Assembly (NCBI GenBank): GCA_045635785.1
Contig: JAZTWJ010000044.1
Location: 1-11,810, forward strand
Reading direction: 5' to 3'
Length of the DNA stretch: 11,810 nt
Origin: Flemingiibacterium sp045635785
GTDB lineage: Bacteria; Bacillota; Clostridia; Oscillospirales; CAG-272
The translations under genes were made by a program, and so were the position numbers. The first letter of the stretch is position 1, and every line of letters begins with the position of its first letter. Shown piece by piece: positions 6,190 to 11,810 of this stretch. A model generated the notes under the pieces. The model saw only the letters and a list, made by a program, of their open reading frames with translations. It was not told where the DNA came from and made no database searches.

Positions 6190-7560
6190 TTAACGTCGAT
6201 GCGAATTTCTTGGTTGTGATGGCGGTGCGGATTTTTTGGATGCGCGCGGCGTGCGCTGACTGCGCGTGCGATAGATGTACAGATAGATCACCGCCGCCAC
6301 ATAGCCTGCCGCCAAAACGGCTGCCACGATCAGAACCGTTCTGAAAAGGTCGCTCATAACAACCTCTCGCAGCAGATCCAGCACATACAGCATATTGTTT
6401 CGGTTGACGCTGTTGCGCGTGATCAGATCGTAGGTTCCCAATTTCACACCGTTGTATGTTAGTGTCAGTTCGCCCACCGTCTGACGCTCGCTGACAGGTG
6501 CCACAAGAACCTTTTCCGTCAGCGTCCAATTCCAGTCGATATCCTTTTTTACGTCAATTCCCGTGGGAAGAAACAGCTCCACATCCTGTGCGGGGAATAG
6601 CGCCACGTAATCCACGTTTCCCGCAAGCCGCACGGGAACCTCGCAAATGATATCCGACGTGGTCACCACGCCGGTATAGTCGTAGGCATCCAGCGCCCAT
6701 TTGATCAGGTCCGCCGCCTCTGTAAAAGAGTAGATGTATTTGTCGTCCTCGGAAGCTCCCATGACCACCGCAATATAGGTAAGACCGTCTCTCGAGGCGG
6801 ATGTCGAAATACACCAGCCGCCTTCTTTGGTATATCCCGCATTCAGACCGCGCGGAACTCTCCAAATATACAGATATTCTCTATTGGTGGCAAAATAGTA
6901 GTTTTTGTTGTAAATGGTGCGCTTGACCACTTTATTGGTCGGTTCCATCACATATTTTTCCGCCGATGCCATATCCGCGATCGGAGAGAGTCCCAGCGCA
7001 TAGGCAGAGACAATGGCAGTGTCCTTTGCCGTGGTGACCATCAGCGGATGATGCAACCCCGTGGGATTTGTATAGTTGGTATTTACCGCACCGATTTCCT
7101 TCGCCTTCTCGTTCATTAAAGCCACAAAGTCCTCGATGCTTCCCGCGACCTCAATGGCGAGAACATTTGCCGCATCATTGGCACAGCCCGTGATCAACGC
7201 CCAAAGAAGCTGTTCCACCGTCACGATCTCGTCGAGTTTGAGTCCGATGCTGTTGCCACTCACATTGACGAGCGCCTCTTTTGGGACGGTAACCTGCCTG
7301 TCCATTTGATCCCCCAAGCTCTCAACGGCAAGGATCGCCGTCATCAGCTTTACGGTGGATGCGGGATAGATCTCCTTATCTGCTTCCTGCTCAAAGATAT
7401 AGCGATCGTTTTCAATGTTGTAAACGCAGGCGGCACCTACGTTCTGAAGCACAGGCGGCTCAAGAAAGCCCTTCTCCTCCGCGGTTTCTTCCGTTGCGGA
7501 AAAAATGGGAGCAAGCACTATGATAAGCATCAAAAACATCGCTATGATTCGTTTTTTCAT
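6190..7560 (-). CDS. DacF-like D-alanyl-D-alanine carboxypeptidase family protein with altered motifs
   Basis: This protein of about 456 residues has a signal peptide or anchor (residues 1-22, KKRII then a hydrophobic core), a peptidase S11 domain (about 40-290), a PBP5 C-terminal-like beta domain (about 305-385) and a C-terminal membrane helix (about 407-431) with a basic tail. Family members remove the terminal D-Ala of peptidoglycan pentapeptides outside the cell. The nucleophile motif is intact (ASTVKLM, Ser68 and Lys71). The second motif SxN reads CAN (about 126-128), and KTG in the usual GxKTGYT context reads GLNAGYT (about 238-244), losing lysine and threonine. Activity may therefore be changed or lost. 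The ATG at 7560 is preferred over the GTG at 7566, which lies inside the GAGGTG ribosome site. It follows ribF by 15 bases, in one apparent operon from ireB. Confidence 0.85.
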   Translation of the reverse strand: MKKRIIAMFLMLIIVLAPIFSATEETAEEKGFLEPPVLQNVGAACVYNIENDRYIFEQEADKEIYPASTVKLMTAILAVESLGDQMDRQVTVPKEALVNVSGNSIGLKLDEIVTVEQLLWALITGCANDAANVLAIEVAGSIEDFVALMNEKAKEIGAVNTNYTNPTGLHHPLMVTTAKDTAIVSAYALGLSPIADMASAEKYVMEPTNKVVKRTIYNKNYYFATNREYLYIWRVPRGLNAGYTKEGGWCISTSASRDGLTYIAVVMGASEDDKYIYSFTEAADLIKWALDAYDYTGVVTTSDIICEVPVRLAGNVDYVALFPAQDVELFLPTGIDVKKDIDWNWTLTEKVLVAPVSERQTVGELTLTYNGVKLGTYDLITRNSVNRNNMLYVLDLLREVVMSDLFRTVLIVAAVLAAGYVAAVIYLYIYRTRSQRTPRASKKSAPPSQPRNSHRR

Positions 7561-7575
7561 AAGCACCTCAAATCA

Positions 7576-8505
7576 TCATTGCTTGGCAAACCAATCCAGT
7601 GCCACCTCAATGTCGCTTGCGATCTGCACCTTCAGCGCATCCAGACTTTCGAATTTCTTTTCATCGCGCAGACGTTTTCTGAAGGAAACCTTAATGTTTT
7701 TGCCATACAGCCAGCCGTTGTAATGAATGATATGCGTTTCGCAGTTGATTTCGTCAGAATCTCCTGCCACAGTGGGACGGGAGCCCACATTGGCAACACC
7801 GAGGAAAATATCGCCGCCAATATCCACGGTGCAGGCATATATGCCCCGCTTTGGGATGACGTGCCCCTTCGGAAAATGCTGGTTGATGGTGGGAATGCCG
7901 ATGGTTCGCCCGAGCTGTTTGCCGTGCACCACGGGAAAATCAATAAAAAACGGCCGCCCTAAATACTGCGCCGCCGCCTCCATTTCGCCTGCTTCGATCA
8001 AAAGCCGAATCGCCGTAGAGCTGACGGGCTTTCCGTGCATATAAAACGGCGGCAGTACGATGCAATCGGCGGGAGCCATCAGCTCCGCCAGCGTATCGCA
8101 GTTTCCAAGCCCGCCTGCGCCAAAGCGAAAATTGAAGCCGCATACGGCACATACAGCCCTGCACGCCTTTTTGAGATGCTCCGCGACAAATTCCTCGGGT
8201 GAGAGATTCCGCACCGACTCGAAGCGTTCCAAAAGGACGTAGTCCACACCAAGCTCCGCAAACAGCGCCAGCTTTTCCTCTGTGGTGGTGATGGCGTTCG
8301 CGGTCGGCTTGTTGGGGAGCGCATTCGCATCATCCGCGAAGGTCCAAACGGCGGAGGCAATGCCGTGCTCCTTGGCATATGCCACCGTCTTTTCAATCAA
8401 ACTGACATGCCCCTTATGCACGCCGTCAAAATTGCCTAAAGCTACAGAGAGAGGAGAGCTGACGCCCTCCTCCTTCTCTTTTGTGTGAAGATTATATACG
8501 TCCAT
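7576..8505 (-). CDS. ribF: Bifunctional riboflavin kinase/FAD synthetase RibF
   Basis: This cytosolic enzyme phosphorylates riboflavin to FMN and adenylylates FMN to FAD, using ATP for both steps. The N-terminal nucleotidyltransferase (FAD synthetase) domain (about 15-175) shows GNFDGVHKGH at 24-33, GFNFRFGAGG at about 123-132 and SSTAIR at 162-167. The C-terminal riboflavin kinase domain (about 182-305) shows GRTIGIPTIN at 199-208, with the PTxN metal/ATP motif, then GIYACTV and NVGSRPT. Its 309 residues are the normal length. It starts 6 bases after the ireB stop with only a weak ribosome site, which suggests translational coupling. The carboxypeptidase gene follows after 15 bases. No FMN riboswitch is seen upstream. 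Confidence 0.96.
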   Translation of the reverse strand: MDVYNLHTKEKEEGVSSPLSVALGNFDGVHKGHVSLIEKTVAYAKEHGIASAVWTFADDANALPNKPTANAITTTEEKLALFAELGVDYVLLERFESVRNLSPEEFVAEHLKKACRAVCAVCGFNFRFGAGGLGNCDTLAELMAPADCIVLPPFYMHGKPVSSTAIRLLIEAGEMEAAAQYLGRPFFIDFPVVHGKQLGRTIGIPTINQHFPKGHVIPKRGIYACTVDIGGDIFLGVANVGSRPTVAGDSDEINCETHIIHYNGWLYGKNIKVSFRKRLRDEKKFESLDALKVQIASDIEVALDWFAKQ

Positions 8506-8511
8506 AAATGA

Positions 8512-8799
8512 TCAGACACCGAGATAATGCTTTACAAGCGTGTTGAGCAGTTCATCGCGATCGATTTTGCGGATCAAGCTGCGGGCGTTTTTATAATTGG
8601 TTATGTAAGTGGGATCCTCGGAAAGGATATAGCCGACAAGCTGATTGATCGGATTATAGCCCTTTTCGCGTAACGCCTCATAAATGGTGCTGAGTATACG
8701 TTTCATCTCATCTTCTCTTTCATCGCGGACGGTGAAGGTAATCGTCGTGCTTTTGTCGGACAATACCTGCGATCCCATATCAGCGGTCTGCATCGCCAT
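8512..8799 (-). CDS. ireB: IreB family regulatory phosphoprotein
   Basis: This 95-residue protein matches the IreB (UPF0297/YrzL) family from residue 18 onward: the GYNPINQLVGYILSEDP core, then YKNARSLIRKIDRDELL and a terminal LVKHYL. In Enterococcus faecalis IreB is a substrate of the PASTA kinase IreK and is a negative regulator of cephalosporin resistance. Its phosphorylated threonines sit near the N-terminus, and the aligned region here (SDKSTTITFTV) keeps several Ser/Thr. The N-terminus is about a dozen residues longer than in E. faecalis. The ATG at 8799 is preferred because AAAGGA ends 8 bases upstream; the ATG at 8808 overlaps that site. IreB genes usually sit with ruvX and yrzB; here ireB leads an operon with ribF and a DacF-like gene. 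Confidence 0.93.
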   Translation of the reverse strand: MAMQTADMGSQVLSDKSTTITFTVRDEREDEMKRILSTIYEALREKGYNPINQLVGYILSEDPTYITNYKNARSLIRKIDRDELLNTLVKHYLGV

Positions 8800-8820
8800 T
8801 TGATTCATCCTTTCATTATG

Positions 8821-8856
8821 ATGGTGTAATTACTTTGTGATACTATGATACACCAT
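8821..8856 (-). promoter_or_regulatory. inverted repeat around the ireB promoter -10 and start (candidate operator)
   Basis: ATGGTGTA (8821-8828) and TACACCAT (8849-8856) are perfect 8-bp inverted arms 20 bases apart. The right arm overlaps the -10 box and the left arm falls in the early transcript. A direct GTATCA repeat with an 8-base period lies at the -10. Repressor binding or a leader hairpin is inferred. Confidence 0.45.
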
Positions 8857-8873
8857 TTGCGAAAAAAAAGCAA
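8845..8873 (-). promoter_or_regulatory. sigma-A type promoter of the ireB-ribF-dac operon
   Basis: The minus strand reads TTGCTT (8868-8873), 17 bases, then TATCAT (8845-8850). It lies about 45 bases upstream of the ireB start, and no other good promoter is visible before the next three genes. Confidence 0.7.
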
Positions 8874-8886
8874 GAGATTTTTTGTA

Positions 8887-8904
8887 AATGTAAGATTAAT
8901 GTAA
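8887..8904. repeat. AATGTAA direct repeat upstream of the ireB promoter
   Basis: AATGTAA occurs at 8887-8893 and 8898-8904, an 11-base period (about one helical turn), 14-31 bases beyond the -35 box. This spacing fits a tandem activator site, but the local AT richness makes chance plausible. Confidence 0.3.
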
Positions 8905-8965
8905 TTTATGAAGAAACATTAAAATGTTGCGAAACTGTGACGGAATTGCATCGTGCGGTGCATTT

Positions 8966-10900
8966 TCAGCCTCTTAAGCCGCGCCCCGATCGCTTGCGCT
9001 CTTCTTTGCGAGGAGACTTCTTCGCTCTGCTGTCGCGGGACTGCTTCTGCTTGCCGCGCGAGGGCTTTTCTCTGCCTTCCTTCTTGTTTGACGGCGCATG
9101 CTCCCGTTCCGGTTTGACAAGGCATTCCTTCCCAAAGCCGATCAGATCCTCACGTCCGCATTTGCGAAGCGCCTTTCGCACCGCGGGCGCATTTGCCGGT
9201 CGGTTGAATTGCAGCAGCGCGCGCTGCATTTGCTTTTCTTCGTAATCCTTGGCACAGTACACCGCCTTCATGGTCAGCGGATCAATACCCGTATAATACA
9301 TGACCGAGGATGCGGTTCCGGGGGTGGGATAGAAATCCTGCACCTGCTCGGGTGCATAGCCCCATTTTTTCAGATACAGCGCCAGCTCCACCGCATCGGA
9401 AAGCCGGCTTCCCGGGTGGCTGGACATCAGATAGGGAACCAAATACTGTTCCTTCCCGAAGCTCTTGGTCAGCTCGAAATACCGTTTGCGAAAGGCTTCA
9501 AAGGAAGCAACGGCAGGCTTTCCCATGCAGGCGAGTACATTGCTCGAGCAATGTTCGGGCGCGACCTTGAGCTGTCCGCTGACGTGATCGCGCACCAGCT
9601 TTTTGAAAAAGCTCTCGTCCTTATCCGCCAGCACATAATCGAAGCGAATCCCCGAGCGAATGAACACCTTTTTAACCTTCGGAAGGATTTCCACCCGACG
9701 AAGCAGTTCAATGTACTCGCTGTGATCCACCTCAAGATTTTTGCAAGGTGTGGGCGCGAGGCATTTGCGATTTCCGCAAACGCCGGATTCCAACTGTTTT
9801 TTGCACGCAGGCGCGCGGAAATTTGCCGTTGGTCCGCCGATGTCATGGATATAACCCTTGAAATTCGGTGACGAGGTGATGCGTTTTGCTTCCTCCACCA
9901 CCGATTCGATGGAACGGGAACGCACCGTGCGTCCTTGATGAAAAGCCAGGGCGCAGAAGTTGCATCCGCCGAAACAGCCACGGTTATGGGTAATGGACAT
10001 CTCCACTTCGGTAATGGCGGGAACGCCGCCCGCGGCATCGTAGCAGGGATGCACCCTTCTTGTGTATGGAAGGGCATAAACAGCATCCAACTCCGCGCGT
10101 TCAAGAGGCGGCATGGGAGGATTTTGCACCACCTGCTTGTTGTCGTAGTATTCCACCATTGCCTTGCCGGACACGGAATCCGTATTGCGGTACTGCACGC
10201 CAAATGCCTCCGCATATTTGCGTTTATCGGTTTTTAATGTATCGTAGTCCCATGTAGCCGCAACATCAAAATGGACGGGCTCGCCTTTTGCCGCTATATA
10301 TACGGTTCCGCGCACATCGCGGATCTTTTTTACGGGAACGCCCTTGTCAAGCAGTTTTGCGATGCGGCGGATAATATTCTCGCCCATGCCGTAGGTTAAA
10401 ATGTCCGCACGGGAATCCACCAGCACACTGCGGCGCACCTTATCATCCCAATAATCGTAATGCGCGAGGCGTCTGAGGGATGCCTCCAATCCACCGAGGA
10501 TAATCGGCACGTCGCCGTATGCTTCGCGGATACGGTTACAATAGACAATCACCGCGCGATCGGGACGAAAGCCCATTTTTCCGCCGGGAGAATAATAATC
10601 ATTGGAGCGCCGCTTTTTCGACGCGGTATAATGGGCAACCATGGAATCGATATTTCCCGCAGTTACGAGAAATCCGAGGCGCGGACGACCGTATTCGCGG
10701 AAAGCCTCACAGGATTTGTAATCGGGCTGGGACAATATCGCCACGCGAAAGCCTTCCGCCTCCAGCACACGGGAAATGATCGCAGCGCCAAAGCTGGGAT
10801 GATCCACATAGGCGTCGCCGGTTACATAAATAAAATCGGGACGATCCCATCCGCGGGCATCCATATCCGCGCGGCAGATCGGTAAAAATTCGTGATTCAT
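8966..10900 (-). CDS. ygiQ: YgiQ family radical SAM protein
   Basis: This protein of about 644 residues belongs to the widespread but functionally unassigned YgiQ family. An N-terminal Rossmann-like YgiQ domain (about 1-290, with ILGGLEASLRR near 134-144) precedes the radical SAM core, whose [4Fe-4S] cysteines are in RGCFGGCNFC: Cys309, Cys313 and Cys316 in the CxxxCxxC spacing. A C-terminal DUF3362-like region follows (about 500-595; QDFYPTPGTASSVMYYTGID). The last 45 or so residues are a lysine/arginine-rich, low-complexity tail that may bind nucleic acid. The ATG at 10900 is chosen because TAGGA lies 6 bases upstream; the ATG at 10906 abuts that site. The gene has its own strong promoter (10941-10969) overlapping a palindrome, and appears to be a single-gene unit. 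No clear terminator follows. Substrate is unknown. Confidence 0.93.
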   Translation of the reverse strand: MNHEFLPICRADMDARGWDRPDFIYVTGDAYVDHPSFGAAIISRVLEAEGFRVAILSQPDYKSCEAFREYGRPRLGFLVTAGNIDSMVAHYTASKKRRSNDYYSPGGKMGFRPDRAVIVYCNRIREAYGDVPIILGGLEASLRRLAHYDYWDDKVRRSVLVDSRADILTYGMGENIIRRIAKLLDKGVPVKKIRDVRGTVYIAAKGEPVHFDVAATWDYDTLKTDKRKYAEAFGVQYRNTDSVSGKAMVEYYDNKQVVQNPPMPPLERAELDAVYALPYTRRVHPCYDAAGGVPAITEVEMSITHNRGCFGGCNFCALAFHQGRTVRSRSIESVVEEAKRITSSPNFKGYIHDIGGPTANFRAPACKKQLESGVCGNRKCLAPTPCKNLEVDHSEYIELLRRVEILPKVKKVFIRSGIRFDYVLADKDESFFKKLVRDHVSGQLKVAPEHCSSNVLACMGKPAVASFEAFRKRYFELTKSFGKEQYLVPYLMSSHPGSRLSDAVELALYLKKWGYAPEQVQDFYPTPGTASSVMYYTGIDPLTMKAVYCAKDYEEKQMQRALLQFNRPANAPAVRKALRKCGREDLIGFGKECLVKPEREHAPSNKKEGREKPSRGKQKQSRDSRAKKSPRKEERKRSGRGLRG

Positions 10901-10940
10901 ATGCATTCCTATCTTGAAAGATAATCAAAAATCTATAAAC

Positions 10941-10969
10941 AGTATATCACAGTTTATTTGGCTTGTCAA
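10941..10969 (-). promoter_or_regulatory. strong extended -10 promoter of ygiQ
   Basis: The minus strand reads TTGACA (10964-10969), 17 bases, then TATACT (10941-10946), with TGA directly before the -10, forming an extended -10 element. Confidence 0.82.
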
Positions 10970-10975
10970 GCCAAA
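10957..10975. promoter_or_regulatory. perfect 19-bp palindrome over the ygiQ -35 box (candidate operator)
   Basis: TTTGGCTTG and CAAGCCAAA arms (9 bp each) flank a single central base. The palindrome covers the whole -35 hexamer, so a dimeric repressor bound here would block RNA polymerase. It is not a terminator: no T-run follows on either strand. The regulator is unknown. Confidence 0.6.
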
Positions 10976-10994
10976 GCAGAGGTTCAAAAAAGTG

Positions 10995-11022
10995 AAAAGA
11001 CGGTCTGATCAGACCGTCTTTT
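10995..11022 (-). terminator. intrinsic terminator after the CAT tRNA
   Basis: A perfect 28-base palindrome with arms 10995-11008 and 11009-11022 has GACGGTCTGA as its GC-containing stem. On the minus strand it is followed by TTTTCACTTTTTT. It closes the tRNA segment and separates it from ygiQ. Confidence 0.85.
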
Positions 11023-11029
11023 TATGATA

Positions 11030-11106
11030 TGGTGGGCCATCAAGGACTCGAACCTTGGACCCTCCGGTTATGGGCCGGTTGCTCTACCCAACTGACCTAA
11101 TGGTCC
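11030..11106 (-). tRNA. tRNA with CAT anticodon (Met-like), possibly degenerate
   Basis: This 77-nt cloverleaf includes an encoded CCA. The T arm is intact (CAAGG/CCTTG around TTCGAGT), as are the D-loop GG and a 5-base variable loop. The anticodon loop CCCATAA gives CAT. Several positions are abnormal: base 33 is C instead of the near-universal U; the D stem has G11 facing G24 (GGTC against GAGC); the acceptor stem has A3 facing C70; and 27-43 is A facing A. G1-C72 pairs, so it is not an initiator tRNA. Elongator Met is likeliest; a lysidine-modified Ile tRNA is possible. An intrinsic terminator ends just upstream of its 5' end, with no room for a separate promoter, so expression may rely on read-through. 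It may be a pseudo-tRNA. Confidence 0.75.
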
Positions 11107-11110
11107 AAAC

Positions 11111-11143
11111 AAAAAGGTTGGCACGCGGCTGGCGTGCCAACCT
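11111..11143 (-). terminator. intrinsic terminator between tRNA-Asn and the CAT tRNA
   Basis: A 12-bp perfect stem (AGGTTGGCACGC at 11115-11126 pairing with 11132-11143) has a 5-base loop and is followed on the minus strand by TTTTT-type sequence at 11111-11115. It should end most rRNA operon transcripts after tRNA-Asn. Confidence 0.85.
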
Positions 11144-11147
11144 CTGT

Positions 11148-11223
11148 TGGCTCCCCCTGCTGGGCTTGAACCAGCGACATCATGATTAACAGTCATGCGC
11201 TCTACCGACTGAGCTAAGGAGGA
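11148..11223 (-). tRNA. tRNA-Asn (GTT)
   Basis: This 76-nt tRNA has an encoded CCA. The acceptor stem TCCTCCT/AGGGGGA, D stem GCTC/GAGC, anticodon stem CATGA/TCATG around CTGTTAA, and T stem GCTGG/CCAGC are all paired (one G-T wobble). Anticodon GTT reads Asn codons AAC and AAU. It lies 33 bases downstream of the second 5S rRNA gene. Confidence 0.97.
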
Positions 11224-11256
11224 ATATTTAAGAGAAAGGGAAAAAAAGAGCAAATA

Positions 11257-11374
<118 letters not shown>

Positions 11375-11386
11375 ACTTGTTTTATT

Positions 11387-11404
11387 CATGACTATACAGT
11401 CATG
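11387..11404 (-). other. hairpin in the spacer between the two 5S genes
   Basis: CATGACT and AGTCATG form a perfect 7-bp stem with a 4-base loop inside the 33-base spacer. It is a likely structural or processing element separating the two 5S precursors; no T-run follows, so it is not a terminator. Confidence 0.5.
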
Positions 11405-11407
11405 CTG

Positions 11408-11525
<118 letters not shown>

Positions 11526-11542
11526 AGCAGATTGTATCTGCT

Positions 11543-11558
11543 GCAGAGTTTCCTCTGC
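11543..11558 (-). other. GAAA-tetraloop hairpin between tRNA-Lys and 5S rRNA
   Basis: As RNA from the minus strand, GCAGAG and CUCUGC pair perfectly around a GAAA (GNRA-type) tetraloop. It fills most of the spacer between the tRNA-Lys 3' end and the first 5S gene. A processing role is inferred. Confidence 0.5.
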
Positions 11559-11560
11559 TC

Positions 11561-11636
11561 TGGTGCACCTTCAGGGATTCGAACCCGGGACCCACTGATT
11601 AAGAGTCAGTTGCTCTACCAACTGAGCTAAAGGTGC
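11561..11636 (-). tRNA. tRNA-Lys (CTT)
   Basis: This 76-nt tRNA has an encoded CCA. The acceptor stem GCACCTT/AAGGTGC, D stem GCTC/GAGC and anticodon stem ACTGA/TCAGT around CTCTTAA are paired, giving anticodon CTT for AAG codons. The T stem (CCGGG/CCCTG) has one C-U mismatch. It lies between 23S and 5S rRNA, so it should be released from the rRNA precursor by tRNA-processing nucleases. Confidence 0.95.
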
Positions 11637-11701
11637 AAATCTTTTCTGAGGCTGCTCTCTTTTCTTTGCAAATGTTCATTGAAAACCGATTAAAGAGAAG
11701 A

Positions 11702-11715
11702 GGTTCAAACGAACC
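11702..11715 (-). other. short hairpin in the 23S-to-tRNA-Lys spacer
   Basis: GGTTC and GAACC form a 5-bp stem with a 4-base loop, about 25 bases past the 23S 3' end. The rest of the spacer (11637-11739) shows no gene. Its likely role is pre-rRNA folding or processing; this is weak evidence. Confidence 0.3.
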
Positions 11716-11739
11716 GAAACTCAAGTTAGAACAAACTTG

Positions 11740-11810
11740 AAGTTCAAGCCCTCGGTCTATTAGTATCGATCAGCTGAGTACATTACTGCACTTACACCTT
11801 CGACCTATCA
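11740..11810 (-). rRNA. rrl: 23S rRNA, 3' end only (cut by window edge)
   Basis: The last roughly 70 nt match the conserved 23S 3' terminus, including GGTGTAAGTGCAGTAATGTA, CAGCTGATCGATACTAATAG and CGAGGGCTTGAACTT. The 3' boundary is estimated near 11740 by comparison with other 23S ends and could shift by several bases. The rest of the gene, and the 16S gene if linked, lie beyond position 11810. Confidence 0.93.

Noticed and set aside
8915..8928. AACATT/AATGTT stem considered as a ygiQ terminator
   Set aside because: The stem is only six AT-rich pairs and the following T content is poor.
8506..8965. FMN riboswitch upstream of ribF
   Set aside because: ribF is internal to an operon with a 6-base gap, and no FMN-element conserved segments are seen.
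11068..11253. Minus-strand ORF containing LAQSVERMTVNHDVAGSSP
   Set aside because: It is the sense translation across tRNA-Asn, another common artefact.

Overview
The window reads as a chromosomal segment of a Clostridia-like Bacillota of moderate GC content. The evidence is the gene set (a YfmF/YfmH M16 pair, IreB, ComEC, a DacF-type carboxypeptidase, an N-terminally extended Xer recombinase), consensus sigma-A promoters with 17-bp spacers, and GGAG-type ribosome binding sites. Genus cannot be read from the sequence. Nearly everything is on the minus strand; only one membrane-protein gene is on the plus strand.

Right end (about 10995-11810, minus strand): the tail of an rRNA operon. In transcription order it holds the 3' end of 23S rRNA, tRNA-Lys(CTT), two tandem 118-nt 5S rRNA genes, tRNA-Asn(GTT), a strong intrinsic terminator, a CAT-anticodon tRNA with several abnormal positions, and a second terminator. 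Next come a YgiQ-family radical SAM gene (8966-10900), whose promoter -35 lies in a perfect 19-bp palindrome, and an apparent four-gene operon: ireB, ribF, a DacF-like penicillin-binding protein with altered active-site motifs, and a 43-residue single-helix membrane peptide. That operon has a promoter with inverted and direct repeats and ends at a bidirectional terminator (5927-5962) shared with the convergent plus-strand gene.

Left part: a plus-strand polytopic membrane protein of unknown function (5333-5920) is divergent from a tyrosine recombinase gene (3973-5004) that has a full-consensus promoter and a structured leader. Downstream are comEC (1618-3900), whose metallo-beta-lactamase domain has lost key metal ligands, and a separately promoted, translationally overlapping yfmF-yfmH pair. 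YfmF lacks the M16 zinc motif and YfmH has it; YfmH runs off the window.

Most genes are housekeeping or envelope genes in a conserved-looking arrangement. I found no mobile element, CRISPR array, defence island or clearly new multi-gene system. The points most worth a second look are the aberrant tRNA behind a terminator, the tandem 5S genes with covarying terminal helices, the short membrane ORF, the altered catalytic motifs in ComEC and the DacF-like protein, and the candidate operators.
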